64,000 bases of DNA, taken from contig CM060199.1 in assembly GCA_030562195.1 (NCBI GenBank), positions 28,664,338-28,728,337 of the forward strand. Reading direction: 5' to 3'. The translations under genes and the position numbers were made by a program. Under the pieces are notes generated by a model that was not told the origin of the DNA, ran no database searches, and worked only from the letters and a program-made list of their open reading frames with translations. Source of the DNA: Nipponacmea schrenckii (lineage: Eukaryota > Mollusca > Gastropoda > Lottiidae). Positions within the stretch are counted from its first letter, which is position 1, and each line of letters begins with the position of its first letter. Of the stretch, positions 11,851-24,305 are shown one piece after another.

Positions 11851-12172
11851 AGTTTATGAAGAAGTATACCACATAATTTCAAATAATGTCATAGTAAATA
11901 TTTAATATTGGTACGTACTTGGAATAGTCATGATTTCCTTGGGTTTATCAGACTGGATGGCAAAATGTTTTTGTCAATATCAGAACAATTTTTATTACCA
12001 TAGGTCATCATAGTTTATGAAGAAGTATACCACATAATTTCAAATAATGTCATAGTAAATATTTAATATTGGTACGTACTTGGAATAGTCATGATTTCCT
12101 TGGGTTTATCAGACTGGATGGCAAAATGTTTTTGTCAATATCAGAACAATTTTTATTACCATAGGTCATCAT
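11851..12172. repeat. Perfect 161-bp tandem duplication
   Basis: Positions 11851-12011 and 12012-12172 are identical base for base over 161 bp, starting agtttatgaagaag and ending taggtcatcat. Perfect identity in a repeat-decayed neighbourhood means the duplication is very recent, polymorphic, or an assembly artefact. Confidence 0.97.
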
Positions 12173-13170
12173 AAGACACAATAAGATAATATTGTGGCAT
12201 CATCATAAAGAATGTTTTTGAAACATTTTATTTCCCTAGTCAGCAATCCATTTATTGATTCCTAAACATTGACATAGTTATATAATCAGTCATATCTAGT
12301 CATATTTTTTGTTTTTATTTGAATTTTTATTTATTTATTATATATTCCCAGTGCTTAACTTACAATTTGGGAGAAGAATCTCACTTTTTTGTTTAAATGT
12401 TAAATTTTTATTTTCTTTTTTGGAAAGTTTGATTGAGGTTTGCAGCTGCACTAGCTGTTATTTGCTCAAAATTATTGTGAGGCTGTAGTATGGTTTCTTT
12501 TGATAGAAATTTATTTTACTGTCTGAAACAAAATTTAAATTTCAGTATATTTTTCACAAACAATTTTCAAAGTTTACTTTATGGAAGACTTTTTAAAATA
12601 TATTTTTTGGATATTTCTCTTGGTGAAATTAAGATTTATCTACCTGCAAGTGCTTTCAAACGTTGACCTGGCGTCAGCACACACAAGCCCAAGTAAAGTT
12701 GAAGCAGCAGGCCTCTGATGTATTATATTTTATATGTAATGTTTATTTAATTGTTTTATATAGTGCTTCCGTATATAAATTTATTGTTAAAATAACAAAA
12801 AAATTTGAAAACATCTGTCTACTCATCAAACTATTATTCTTGAAGCAATGCATTCACTTGAATTGGACAGAACTAATCATCTTTGAAGCAAAATTTTGTT
12901 TTTTTCTGATTTTCTAACATTAGCATTCATAATGTGCATAAGATTTTCAAAATTAGATTTGAAATCTTTAAGCACAAATTTATACTGATTTCAATCAAAT
13001 ATACCAAGCAAAACTTTCTTTCTAAATATAAAGCAAAGAATGGTTTGAAGTCATATTTTGGTGAGTAGATAATGTTAAAATGTTGTTAAAGGGATGTATA
13101 TAGTTTATATTATATTTTAATGTTTGAAATGGTTTGTGGAACAATGAAAGCAAATTGTGATAAAAAAAAG
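12173..13170. other. AT-rich intergenic DNA
   Basis: No feature could be supported. The open frame at 12663-12917 is dominated by I, F, L, K and Y codons, as expected by chance at this base composition. Confidence 0.4.
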
Positions 13171-13174
13171 AATG

Positions 13175-13360
13175 AGCGTTTAAGCTTAGTTTAATGAGTA
13201 AGTAAGCTTACTGAGTTTGTAAGCTTGATTAGTTTGTAAGTTTAATGTGTTTGTAAGCTTTGTCAATTGGTAAGCTTGATAAGTTTGTAAGGCGTCAATT
13301 TCACAGTTGGGTTTGTAAGCTTTTTCAGTTTGAAAGCTTAGTGAGTTTTGTAAGCTACTG
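13175..13360. repeat. Degenerate ~20-bp tandem repeat (gtttgtaagctt-type)
   Basis: The phrase 'gtttgtaagctt' and variants recur about eight times at spacings near 20-25 bases. Several copies contain a HindIII-like AAGCTT core. Confidence 0.75.
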
Positions 13361-13430
13361 GACATTTTAGTGAGTACAATGAAAGCTCAAACTCAATGGC
13401 TTTTTTGAATTAGGTGAGTCTTTATTAGTA

Positions 13431-13520
13431 TAGAAAGTTTTGATTAGGATAGATGGTTTATAGAAAGTTTTGATTAGGATAGATGGTTTAGAGAAAGATT
13501 TGATTTAAACAGATGGTTTT
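13431..13520. repeat. 30-bp tandem repeat, three copies
   Basis: The unit tagaaagttttgattaggat plus agatggttta is repeated at 13431, 13461 and 13491; the third copy has diverged. Confidence 0.85.
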
Positions 13521-13814
13521 GGGAAAATTTTGCATTAGAATTGATGAACAATGTTTTTATGAATATTTTTGTTCTTTTTAAAGTAATTTAAAAATATGTT
13601 GTCAATTTCATGTTTTGTTTCTTGAAGTCCACAGGTTGTGATTTCAGTTTTCTTTTGACCAGAAAATCAATATTAGAGTTTGTTTCATTTCAATCACAAT
13701 CACAGAGTATGATGTGATCAACCATTTTTAAAAAGAAAGTTAAACTGTGTCTTAGTATGAACATAAAATAAAAGTTCTCAATAAAACACATATTAAAATA
13801 GTAATTTTTTGTAC

Positions 13815-13930
13815 AATTCACATAGTGATTGAAGTAACTTTTTTGGACAAAATTCTTTGTAATTTTGGAACTACACATAGTGATTACAGTATTTTTTTTA
13901 TTTTAGACAATACACATAGTGATTACAATA
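13815..13930. repeat. Short degenerate repeat (cacatagtgatta)
   Basis: The phrase 'cacatagtgatt' occurs three times within about 110 bases, separated by T-rich spacers. Related gtgtagtgtat / gtgattattt phrases continue loosely to about 14520. Confidence 0.6.
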
Positions 13931-16070
13931 TGCATTTTGGGGAATATAAATTTGGATGATACTTGTTGCATAACAAATTAGCAATTTCTGGAAAGTTTGA
14001 TTGTTGCAAAAAATTGTTAGTGTCCTGATAATTATTTTTTGGATATTTTTGATAATTTGATACCTTGCCAACATTAAGCAGCTATATTATACCAAAGATA
14101 ATAAAGTCATAAATCCTGTTTAAATCATGAATAAAGCCTAAGAATAGATCATCTGAATGTTGTATAATTTTATTATAATTATTAGAAATTGTTTAGTGTA
14201 CATTTTTTTGAAAATCAAAAATATTTGTATCTGTGATTATTTCAATTATATTTTGTGATATTTGTGAGTGTTTAAAGGGAGTATATCGTGATTATTTAAA
14301 GTAGTATTCTATGTAGTGTATATTTTGTGATTATTTATGGAGCCAGTTCATGCATTTGTGTAGTGTGTATAATGTGATTATTTGCTATATATTGTGTAGT
14401 GCATTTGTGTTATTTTTTATGAGTATTTTGCAGTGGTCTAAAGAGTCAGTATTTGTATATATGTGTTTTTCTTGATTATTTAAGGAGTGTATAGGATCAT
14501 AATTGTTCAGTAATTGTGATTGTTAAAGATGTAGGTATTGCTAGTTTATGACATTGCAATTATTTATGATTATTATTTATTTTGTGTTTACTATGAAGTA
14601 CGTAGCTTTATTTGTAAAAATGAAAATACGGAATTCAGTGATTTTATTTATCAAAATTTGGACATCTAAATATTCTTTCCTGATTGACATTCTGCTTTTG
14701 GAAATAGTTTCTTTTAACTTTTAGACAAGTTCAAGTATTGCTGTGTATTGAAAGTGAAAAGTACTGGAGGCTTTATACAGACTATGCTGCATACAGAAAT
14801 CCATTATGGATATTTGTTATTAAAGTAGGCGATACTTAGATGACTCTGAAAATGTCCATGAGAATAAGAATGTCTAGAAAATAATTGATGAACAAGCAGT
14901 GTAGTTATATATTACTTATATGAGATATATTTCTTTGTTGTAGAATGTAGGTCATTCTCTGTATATTAAATAATGGATAGTGATGAAGCGGGATAAGAAT
15001 TATCAAACTATTTACATTAACATATATCCAATCTTCAGGCAATGATTACAAGGAATGAAAAAATTGCTGTAGAGTTGAATTTTTTTGTTCTCAAATGTCA
15101 AAAATATTTCTGTCAATTTCTCAATTCGCAATGGCATGTGTTTGAATTGACTTAATCAATTCAATTTTTCAAAAACTTGCACAGACCACTCCACCAGTTA
15201 GCCACTTTTAAATTCAGCCTTGGTTGCTTACTCCTTAGGGGTCAGTTTGCCCCCTACTTGTTCCTGCAGACAGTAGTCACTGTCAATAGGCATCAAATGT
15301 TTTTTTGTCACTCAACTGAAAATGCTTTGCCTGCTAATCTTTTAAAAAAATGGCATCTGTAATGAAAGACGTCATAATGTACCGTTTTATTTTGTTTCAT
15401 TTTAAAGATATCATATATCATTGCTCAGAGCTGGGCCTTATAATTTCATATATTTTACTGATTAAATGTACAAAGTTTGATAATTTCAGCCTTCAAAAAT
15501 CCCACCAATTAGTCAATGTACATATCATTTTCTGGCTCTTACTTTCATTTGTATCTATCTAAGTTATTATAGATGGTGTCTTACAATTGTGTCTTTGTAT
15601 CAGTCAGTTTTTCTAGTAACAATTGGTAATTTGTAACAAAATAAGCCATATCAAAGTATCAGCAGATAAGAACTCTTTACAGGCTGTTGTTTTTTATTGA
15701 CGGCTTCATCAAATTTGTAATCTCTATTGAAAATTTTGATAGTTTTATCCTTACCATCTTCAAAGCTACTTGATCTCGTATCATATTGAATTTTCCTAAT
15801 TTCTCATTAAAAGAATTTAGATCTGCTATAAATTATGTTATTATACCTTAACTTAAAGATAAGTAGCAGCAGCTTCCAGAAGCATCTGTAATGTTGGTAT
15901 CACATATTTATGTAGATCTGCAATTAGGGCAATAGTCAGTACTGTTTTGAACAGCATATTTATCGTTTGTCTAATCTTCCACCTTTGACTTTTGCCTTAT
16001 ATTTCAGCATTATCCAGTTTATATGTATTACTTGAATGTGCATTACTTGTATCTGTATGTGTTATTAAAT
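13931..16070. other. AT-rich intergenic DNA
   Basis: Loose gtgattatttg-type simple repeats fill 14200-14580. The rest shows no supported feature. The frames at 15177 and 15350 have no recognised motif. Confidence 0.4.
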
Positions 16071-16074
16071 CTTA

Positions 16075-16143
16075 TAGATTACTTGATTGGCTTTATATTT
16101 TGATGTGAAATTATATTTTTAACTGAGCCAATCAAGCAATCTA
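16075..16143. repeat. Inverted repeat with 18-bp arms
   Basis: Arms 16075-16092 (tagattacttgattggct) and 16126-16143 are reverse complements at 17 of 18 positions, with a 33-bp loop. This could be a small hairpin or the remnant ends of a very short inverted-repeat element. Confidence 0.85.
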
Positions 16144-17570
16144 AAAAATTAAAAATATTTATCATGTAAAATTTTGTAATTTCTTCTTTCTTTTTCTGTA
16201 ATTTGAGTTAGATAGCATCTGATTTTTTGCAGTAAAATATTTTACATTTCATATATAGAAAAATAAGAACAATTCCACAATCAAAATTTTCTGTAAATTA
16301 CTGTATTTTATTGATTCTTTTCATTGAAACAGAAAATTTAGAATTCAGTATTCTGAAAAGTTTTGATATTATTCTAAAAAGTGAGTTTTTTTTAAACTTC
16401 AATTCTCATTACTGATTACTGTAACATTTCAATATTTACTTTCTGTATCACAAATATTTTTTGAATAATCCTGAATTGTGGAAATATCATATTTTCATTA
16501 ACTATTTAATTGAAGTATTGTTCATTGTTGTTTCTTCGTCATATTCGAATTATTTTTGAAATCAAAACATTATTTAATTTACTCATAAAACTTTCACTCA
16601 TGACTTTACAATGATACAAGATTTAAATACATTTACAAGTGAGAAGTAAAAACACTTGACAAAATTAGGGAATAAGTTTTATTCCATAATATTGTCAAGT
16701 GCTAGTGATATACATTGATGATAACATCAAAGTGATATGGTTGTCTAATTATTCAATTTACCATCAGCTGATAGATTTCATTTTATAATTTCTGTGGCTC
16801 TTTTCATTTCCAATATGAAACGTTTGCTTGTTTGGTACAAAATCAATGTTGTAATATACCAATATATATACATTTCATAAGTACTGGGTACCTAAAGTTG
16901 GACCTTGTCGAGGTAACCAAATGCACTATGAGAATGGAAACCTGATGCCATCACTGGTTATCAAAACTTTAAATTGGAATAATGTGCTTATTGATCCAAT
17001 CAGTATAGGCCTACCTGATACTCCTCAATTGTTCAGAAAACCTCTTTATAATCTTCTCAACAGAATTTTGATTGGATAAAATTGATTTAACAATGGACTA
17101 AAGCCCTAAGATCATCGGTTTTCAAGAAGAAGGATCATGATAAGATTGGAAAGAAGTCAAATTACAAATTAGACAACTGTATCCCTTTGTGCAACATACA
17201 ATATATTCTGTGTTAGATATGTTTTTAATTCCTTTTCCTATTCCATATATCAGTATATTAAAATCAAACATTTTGTCTTTCACATTTCACCTAATAAACT
17301 ATTGTTTCAAAATTCTTTTTCTTGTTTTGTTTTAATATTGTATATGGACAGATAAGTTTCCTAGACCATTAATAGTTTCCACTATATGCAAAGATTTCAA
17401 AAGACAGTTTTTTTAATTTGGCAATAAGGTTAACTAGGTAAGGGGAGAAGCTTGTCCATGTATGACGAAATGCCATGAAAAACTTGATTCTGTAATTTTG
17501 AAATGTCCCAATCTAATTTTGTTAAAACAAATTATTTTGATTTCAATAATCATCACAAAATTCTGAGAAA
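16144..17570. other. AT-rich intergenic DNA
   Basis: Nothing beyond AT-rich sequence was recognised. Confidence 0.35.
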
Positions 17571-17815
17571 AGAAATGAAATGAAAGGAAAGGGATTTATT
17601 TTACGTCCTACATTTATGCATCTAATGAATAAGACAACACCATGCAGTGTTCAATGAGAGCAATTTTGCCGGGACAGCACCATTAGCCTACTCTTTTGCA
17701 ATTTCAAACTGTCAAGGGATCTTTAAGGTACACAGCCTGTAGCAGAAGGGGCCTTGGTTTTTGTCCCGTCTGAACGACTAGGCCTAAGCCAAATTCTTAG
17801 GGTATAACCTCAATA
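17571..17815 (-). mobile_element. SINE copy, minus orientation, truncated
   Basis: The copy begins with the reversed tail gaaatgaaatgaaaggaaag, then 'ttttacgtcctac' and the reversed body phrases 'tttgccgggacagcaccatt', 'tttcaaactgtcaagggatc' and 'tttgtcccgtctgaacgacta'. These are the complement of the full SINE at 22.9 kb. The tRNA-like head is missing. Confidence 0.75.
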
Positions 17816-20190
17816 CAATGAACACAGGGTATCAACATCAAAAGTGATACAAGAAAATTTTTCATGCATGATCCATCATATTTGCACCCATTTAGTTGCA
17901 CCCCGAGTTGTACCCATTTATGTCAATAAATAAGAAAAATAGATTTGGACCATTCTATCTTCTGAACTAACTGCTGTAGCCTACAATTAGACCTGTTCAA
18001 CCATTGGCTCATTTTTAGAAACCTCCATTAGAATAATATATGAATGAAAACACATAATTTATATAACGATAACGATGTTAGAACTATAATGAAATGTTAA
18101 CAGTAATGAGTATATTCTGTCTTTGTAAACACTGATGAATTTGTGGTCTATAGCTAAAAAAAAAATAATAATATCTGGTTGTTTCCCTTGGACCATGGAT
18201 GTCAAACAGCAGACATTATTATAACGAGTGAACATTTAATCACCTTCAGTCATGTTCAAGGTCATATGTCTCGGAAGGGAATACATTTGATTAGCAAAAT
18301 GCATAATAAATTAGTCAGGTTAGGACATTGTAATTTTTCAGTGCATAAATAATACATAAATATTTTCGTATCATGGTCAGTGTGTATTTTGTTCCTGAAT
18401 TGGAATCGATAACATTAATTATCCATTTCACTCAAAATGTTAAATTTATTCATACACTAAAGTTTCGGCCATAGGTAGGCCTAATTTTGAAGCTGTGTTT
18501 CTCTTAATTGTCTTAGGGGCTCACGGGTCTTAATTCCCAATTTAAAAAGATATATAAGTGGCCTACTTTGAGAGTTGGTGGGGAAAAGCCAGATCAACGT
18601 TAACTCTTTACGATAAGGAGTTGTATTTGACGAATTTACACTTGGAAATGGTCAGAATAGATAAAATTTCTAAAAAAAATCCAAAAATGAAAATCTATAT
18701 ATCCACTAAAGAACAAATCAATTCACTGAGCCAACAACAAAGATAGACTTTGTACCATTTTATTTCCACATTAAAATTCAAGAGATCTCTTAGTAGCTTT
18801 GGACAGGTGTTGGACTAATCCCAATTGAATAATACTTTTATACCCCCATATGTCATTTATAAATCTTTAATAACCTCATGAAGTATCACCTCTTTTCAAT
18901 TTATTGCTATCATTTTGGTTGTCTTCACAACCAAAATTAACAAGCAAACTGCAAATTTCACAATGAGCTGAACTGCTGGAGATAGGCTCCAGGCATGTTA
19001 TGCTTTGTTTTGTAGACATTTGATTCAAATTTTCATTATGAAATACTTACCAGTACTCACGTTTGTTTGATATGCAGTATATCATGCTCAAACAACTACC
19101 TTTATTAAGAGCTCACTTTCACTAAGCGACCAGAATAAGGTCCCCCCATAAGTTTCAAATGTAATTAACGACCGCGACCAAGTTCATAAGCTGCTACCTA
19201 TGTTTCATCAAAATGTTAACTCTTTAATCTAGATCTAATTTTCTTTTGAGATAGCACAGTGCTGTTAGGGATTGTAGGTTGTAACATTGCCGTTAAGCAA
19301 TGCTACGAAAGCACAGGCACAGGCAAGGATTAGATAAGAGTTTAATATGTTAGTGTAATACATGCTATCATCTCAATTAAAAGATTTATTAAAAAAGTCT
19401 AAGTCCATTTATGTTTTTGACATCTTATGAAAGCTCATTAAAAATAGGCCTTTCTAAATTGTTTTTCATCAGTTCAGTTTTCTCATTTTAGATCTGATAA
19501 TCTCAAATTCAGACATGGACTTTACCTTAAGTCTCAATAAACATTTTAAGTTAACCTGTTTTAATGGTTCAGTTAAATAACAATCCAGAATCTCTATTTA
19601 CACCTGTTGGTGGTTGTAATTGATCATTTAAGTTATGATCTCAAGTATTTCTTTTGTTAAAATTTTAATAGCATTGATTTAGCCTAGATCTTTTGTATTT
19701 TAGACCAATGGTAGAAGGTAAAACAGGTCCAATGTGTTACTGCAAATATTTCAAGAAAATAAAATTCAAAACATAGTTTGACCACTGGCGTTGGTAAGTT
19801 TGAATTTTGCTGTTATATGGTATTTTAACTTTTTAATTGATTATTTTAAATTCTAAAATAACTCAAGTTCAGAAAAGGAGCGCTAAAACAAGCAGCCATT
19901 TTTTTTTTTTAACAAATTACATGTATAACCCTTATCACAGTCACAAGTCTAGATTGACATGATTGACAGTCATTTTGATGAATATGTTTTAGGCACATTA
20001 CAGAAGTCAAAAGCCCCATTTGCATCTGGCTGCTATTAAGTGTAGTTCTGGTCCAGACCAGGCCTTGATAAATCACAAATTTATCCCGTTTGCATAAAAA
20101 TAATGAAAATAGTTGGCTGCTCTCTATTCCAAGAACTGATTAATTTTGTAGTGTAAACAGGGTTTTAGCCACAAAAAAAGGAAGTTATTT
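17816..20190. other. AT-rich intergenic DNA with scattered repeat debris
   Basis: A short segment at 19085-19200 (gctcactttcactaagcgacc...gaccgcgaccaa) resembles a dispersed invertebrate repeat. The open frame at 18558-18746 is unassigned. No gene could be supported. Confidence 0.35.
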
Positions 20191-20260
20191 AAATGAAATG
20201 TTTAGAGTTTTGTGTCCTACCAAGCACCTAATGGGCTAAATAAGACACAGGCAATTGTTA
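20191..20260 (-). mobile_element. SINE tail fragment, minus orientation
   Basis: The phrases gaaatgtttagagttttgtg, tcctaccaagcacctaatgg and gctaaataagacacaggcaat are the reversed SINE tail only. Confidence 0.55.
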
Positions 20261-20439
20261 AAGATTTGTCAGATATTATATAAATGAAATACTGCATTAA
20301 TAATACCGGCAAATACCATAGAGTCAATGAATTAGAAGTAATGCAAAAGTTTGTCATATTACATCAACTTACTTTTTAAAAAGACAATATCTGTATTTTT
20401 CTATGAAACTTCAATAAGAACGAAATTAAATTTTAATTT

Positions 20440-20800
20440 TTGGAAATGTATAAACAAGCATGAAATTTTAAAAATATTTTTTATGATCGAAAAACAATAA
20501 TATTCTCATAATATTTAAAAAATTTAAAAACATGCATTACAAACAAATATAAATTATCTTCTTATTTATTTTTCAAAATCTAAAAACAAGCATTAAGTTC
20601 AATTGACATTATAATATTCTCATTTATTTCTAAAATTTAATTCTGATCGAGAAACAATAATATTCTAATTTATTTTAATAGTTTAAAAACAAGCATTATT
20701 ATGGAAAAACAACAACATTCTCATTTTTTTTTCAAAATCTAAATATAAGCATTACTTTGAGATACATAATAATATTCTTGGAATGTGCGAAAGTTTATTC
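20440..20800. repeat. Degenerate ~80-100-bp repeats (acaataatattctcat-type)
   Basis: The phrases 'aaacaagcatt', 'gaaaaacaataatattct' and 'tttcaaaatctaaa' recur in the same order about four times with much divergence, indicating an old tandem array. Confidence 0.7.
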
Positions 20801-21246
20801 ATGAATAAATAATAACAATAAACACGTTTAATATGTTTTGAAGAAATTACATTATACACCTGTTAATTGAAGTGACATTATAATGAACCAGTGTCCCTAT
20901 TATACCTTGATCAATAATAGGGGCCATGTGTTCTATAATAAGAAGAACAATAGAAACTACCTATTGAGACAATGTTAGCAGATTCTCCAGGCACAATCAA
21001 TACCGACTTGAATAAATTATAAAGACTTCAATCAATAATCAACTTGCCATTCTCTCTCTTCTCCAGTCAGCCATCATTCGATGCCAGTATCTCATATCAA
21101 TAACATCTTTGTGATAAAAAAAACACGTCTTCGAGAAGACAACGCATTTTTACAAGAAATATCCAATAATATCTTTCAACATTTTGTGGCTTATATTTCC
21201 TGATTGATATTAGGTTTTTTCATTTTGTTTGTTTCATTTTCCAAAT

Positions 21247-21286
21247 ATGGAGGGCTTCACCTCAAGCATTGTAAAAGGTTTGACAG
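21247..21286 (+). CDS. Candidate first coding exon of an unidentified gene
   Basis: ATG at 21247 opens a 13-codon frame reading MEGFTSSIVKGLT plus one base, ending exactly at a strong donor (g|gtaagc at 21287). The codons are more balanced than the surrounding AT-rich sequence. The next exon would have to start in phase 1; candidate phase-1 segments exist at 29240, 33300 and 61291. I do not recognise the peptide. The segment could be a chance ATG before a GTAAGC. Confidence 0.35.
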
Positions 21287-21289
21287 GTA

Positions 21290-22270
21290 AGCACATTAAA
21301 ATTTTTTTAGCAGATTTTTCCATTTTTGGTTTTATTATGTGCTGTCATGTTTTGTCACGTTTTGAAAAATGAATGTTATTGATTATCATGATTTTTATTT
21401 GTGTAATGAAGTTTCCGATGCCAGATGCCATGTCAATTTATTGACACACCTTGCTGAGAAACTGACAGATTTTTTATTGTCATTAGTCATGGTTAATTAA
21501 TTTGAATAGTAGCAAGTAAGAAAATTTGAATATTTAGTTACAAAATTTGAAATCACATACTTTTGCCTCCATATTTTACAATATTTTTTAATTTTGATCC
21601 AAAATTTGCATATGATTTTTCACTTAAAATGATTAAGTGCATAATAATGAAACAAATCTGTTGACGTGTAAAAAAATGGCAGGAAATGTCATTCTGACAC
21701 CAAACATGTTGACATTACAAAGCATTTTTGAAATTCCAGGAATATTCACGCCATTATGTCTGTAAAAACTAAAAACCAAGCTACTTGAGTACTAAGAATC
21801 TGATAACTTTCATCCTAATTTGGTCATAATTGTGTTTTTATTCCTGGATTTAGTTTGGTTAACGGAAAAGAAAATATTTTCTGATTAAAGATGTCTGGAA
21901 CTAAAAGTCTGATAGAAGGTGGCATTATCAGATTTCTTTTGTCACTGTGCCAACTCATGTTCATAGAGTATAGCACCAGTCTGATCCTTGAAAGCACATG
22001 TAGTGGAATGAGAAATTCTTAATAAAGTATTGTAAGAATATACTTGGAGACATCAGACTTTGAGTCAATAAACCAAACCCTTGTGTGCTAGATGCCATAA
22101 TAATAATAAACTCTTTATTTTACATGGGTCAGAATTAGGCCCAATACACAAGGACATGGTCCTGTCTTACATTCAGCCCATGGGGCAATATACTGGGAAA
22201 AAAAAAAAAAAGAAAGAAAAAAATCGAAAATACATAATATCTCAATATACAATTCATGTTATGTTACCTG
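21290..22270. other. AT-rich DNA, possibly intronic
   Basis: No supported feature was seen. If the 21247 exon is real, this is the start of a very long first intron. Confidence 0.35.
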
Positions 22271-22274
22271 AAGG

Positions 22275-22365
22275 CTAATACCATGTCCTAGCAAAATTTC
22301 CCTCATTGCTTACTGCATGATGTTACCCGTCTTCAATAGCCCATAAGGTGCAGAATTAGACTATC
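22275..22365 (+). mobile_element. SINE tail fragment
   Basis: The phrases 'agcaaaatttccctcattgc', 'gtcttcaatagcccataagg' and 'tgcagaattagac' correspond to the 3' portion of the SINE at 22865. The tRNA-like head is absent. Confidence 0.65.
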
Positions 22366-22740
22366 CATATGAAAATATTGAAAAAGAAGCTAAAAAAAAT
22401 CATGTTGTTACTTAGAGTTTCACACTATGCCATCTTCAGACAACTTGAATATATGCAGATAGAATTTATGTTTTCATTTTTCCTTCAATCAATTGGAATA
22501 ATAAAAGTTATAGAACAAAATTCAACAAGTTTTGTCTGACAATCTAAAAGAATTTGGCCAATTTCAGATGTTCATTAAAGTGCTTGAATAAATTGTCTAG
22601 AACATGTGTACACATATTAGCAGTAGTGCTATAAAAGGGGATGCTATCATATTCTTATTCCTGGAACTATAGCTTCATTTAGCCCTTAGTCATCACAAAC
22701 TGTATATACTTCTGAGTTTGCTGTGTTGCACCAGTTATAA

Positions 22741-22795
22741 TTGAAATAAATGGAGTTTTGCGTCCTACTCTTTTTAACCTAATAGGCTAATAAAG
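22741..22795 (-). mobile_element. SINE tail fragment, minus orientation
   Basis: The phrases gaaataaatggagttttgcg, tcctactctttttaacctaa and taggctaata are the reverse complement of the SINE's terminal segment. Confidence 0.6.
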
Positions 22796-22864
22796 TAATT
22801 TTGATCAGTTAGATGCATAGCTAGGTTTAATGCTGAGTTTATATGCTTTGTTTCAAATAAGATT

Positions 22865-23190
22865 TCTCAGTGAGTTAGATGTCTCAGTGAGTTAGATGCT
22901 CGCTCACTAACGTGAGGGTACAGGGTTTAATCCCAGCAAAGGTCGAAATAAAGATTTTTCCGTCCAGTTTCCACTGTTACTGATATAGGTCGAAGGGAAT
23001 GGCCTAGAAAAAAAGTTATCTAGTTGTTCGGATGGGACTATAAACTGATGCCCTGCATGCTACAGCAGTTGGAAATTTTTAATGCCGCTGTCCTGGCTAA
23101 AATTCCCTCTTTGCATCATGCATGGCGTCGCTCGTCTTCATTAGCCCAATAGGTGCAGAAAAGTAGGATGTAAGTCTCCATTTCATTTTC
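22865..23190 (+). mobile_element. Full-length tRNA-derived SINE
   Basis: The head resembles a tRNA gene: an A-box-like 'tcagtgagttagatgct' and a B-box-like 'gggtttaatccc' (22923-22934), the internal RNA polymerase III promoter. The body contains 'ttcggatgggactataaact', 'gctacagcagttggaaattt' and 'gctgtcctggctaaaattcc'. The 3' end is 'cattagcccaataggtgcag', 'aaaagtaggatgtaagtctc' and 'catttcattt'. The head is partly duplicated (two 'tcagtgagttagatg' in a row). This copy serves as the reference for the family in this window. Confidence 0.85.
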
Positions 23191-24190
23191 AAATAAGAAG
23201 CTATACATACAGAATTCAATCTTCAAATTATGATTGATCCATGACTTGAATTTAGAATTAGTGATTATAGCTTTTGGCTTTGAGTATAGTTTACATGTTG
23301 GTGATCAGACTTCTTAGCAAATAAATGTTGATAAACTGCCAATAACGTTTCAGTCAATGATGAAAACAGTCATATAAAACACGATTTTCTTGTTAAAACC
23401 AGACATTTCAACTTACTGGCATTAATGGCAAGGATTTTGTTTCTGCCAAATGCTAAACATGGTCTTATAAAACAAGATAATTTTAAGTTTCAGTATACTT
23501 TTTATTAGACTAATGTGTTGATTTGTATAATTCACAGTTCATTATCCAAAACTGTCAGATAAACCAAGATTATTTCACATTGCGTCTAATGATAATGACA
23601 CATGAACCAGTCTAGACAACCGGTTTTAACCTCGACTAGGACATATTTTATTGACCCATGGGTTTCGCAACAAAGACCATAAAAATAGATTACACAAAAT
23701 TCCAATAAAGGAGATTTTCAAATAATCATCCAGTGTTATCTTTCATTTTATGGATTTTCGTGCTATTTTCTCGAAATTAGTTTGGATGGAAAGTCATTTT
23801 GTTGGCACGTTATTTACACAAGTCTTAAAAATGGACTTAGTTATTATACCAATAGTACTCTAGGATTGGGAGGTATTTCCGGTATATCTACTATTTTTCC
23901 TCGAAAACTGACTTAAGGATACTTTCATGGCTTAAGTTAAATAAAACTCAGTTTCGAGAGTATTATTTTCTTCTATTTAATAACATAGGACAACTTTTGA
24001 ATAGAAAGATTAAACAACTTCTATGAACAGTGAAAATGTTATATAAATTGTTAGGTTAATATTCGACTTACCACTTGATCTAGCTCATTCTCAGTTCTAC
24101 TAAAAAAAAAATCTAAATTCTGCTCATGTCTATTTGAAACTGTTGGTTTTTCATGTGCTTTATGATCTTATTGCTTATAACTAAAAAATG
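23191..24190. other. AT-rich DNA without recognised features
   Basis: Nothing was recognised on either strand. Confidence 0.35.
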
Positions 24191-24192
24191 TG

Positions 24193-24305
24193 AAATGAAA
24201 TGAATGAGTTTTACATCTTACTCTTGTGCACCTAATTTGTGTCAGGACACAGGCATTGGCCTACTCTTTTGAGATTTCCAACTGTCCCGGGATCGTTGAA
24301 AATGT
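24193..24305 (-). mobile_element. SINE fragment, minus orientation
   Basis: The reversed tail 'gaaatgaaatgaatgagttt' with 'tacatcttactcttgtgcac' and the body phrase 'gagatttccaactgtcccgg' match the complement of the reference SINE. Confidence 0.7.

Noticed and set aside
22865..22940. Possible functional tRNA gene
   Set aside because: The B box is degenerate, the stems do not fold as a cloverleaf, and the segment is continuous with a SINE body repeated elsewhere in the window.
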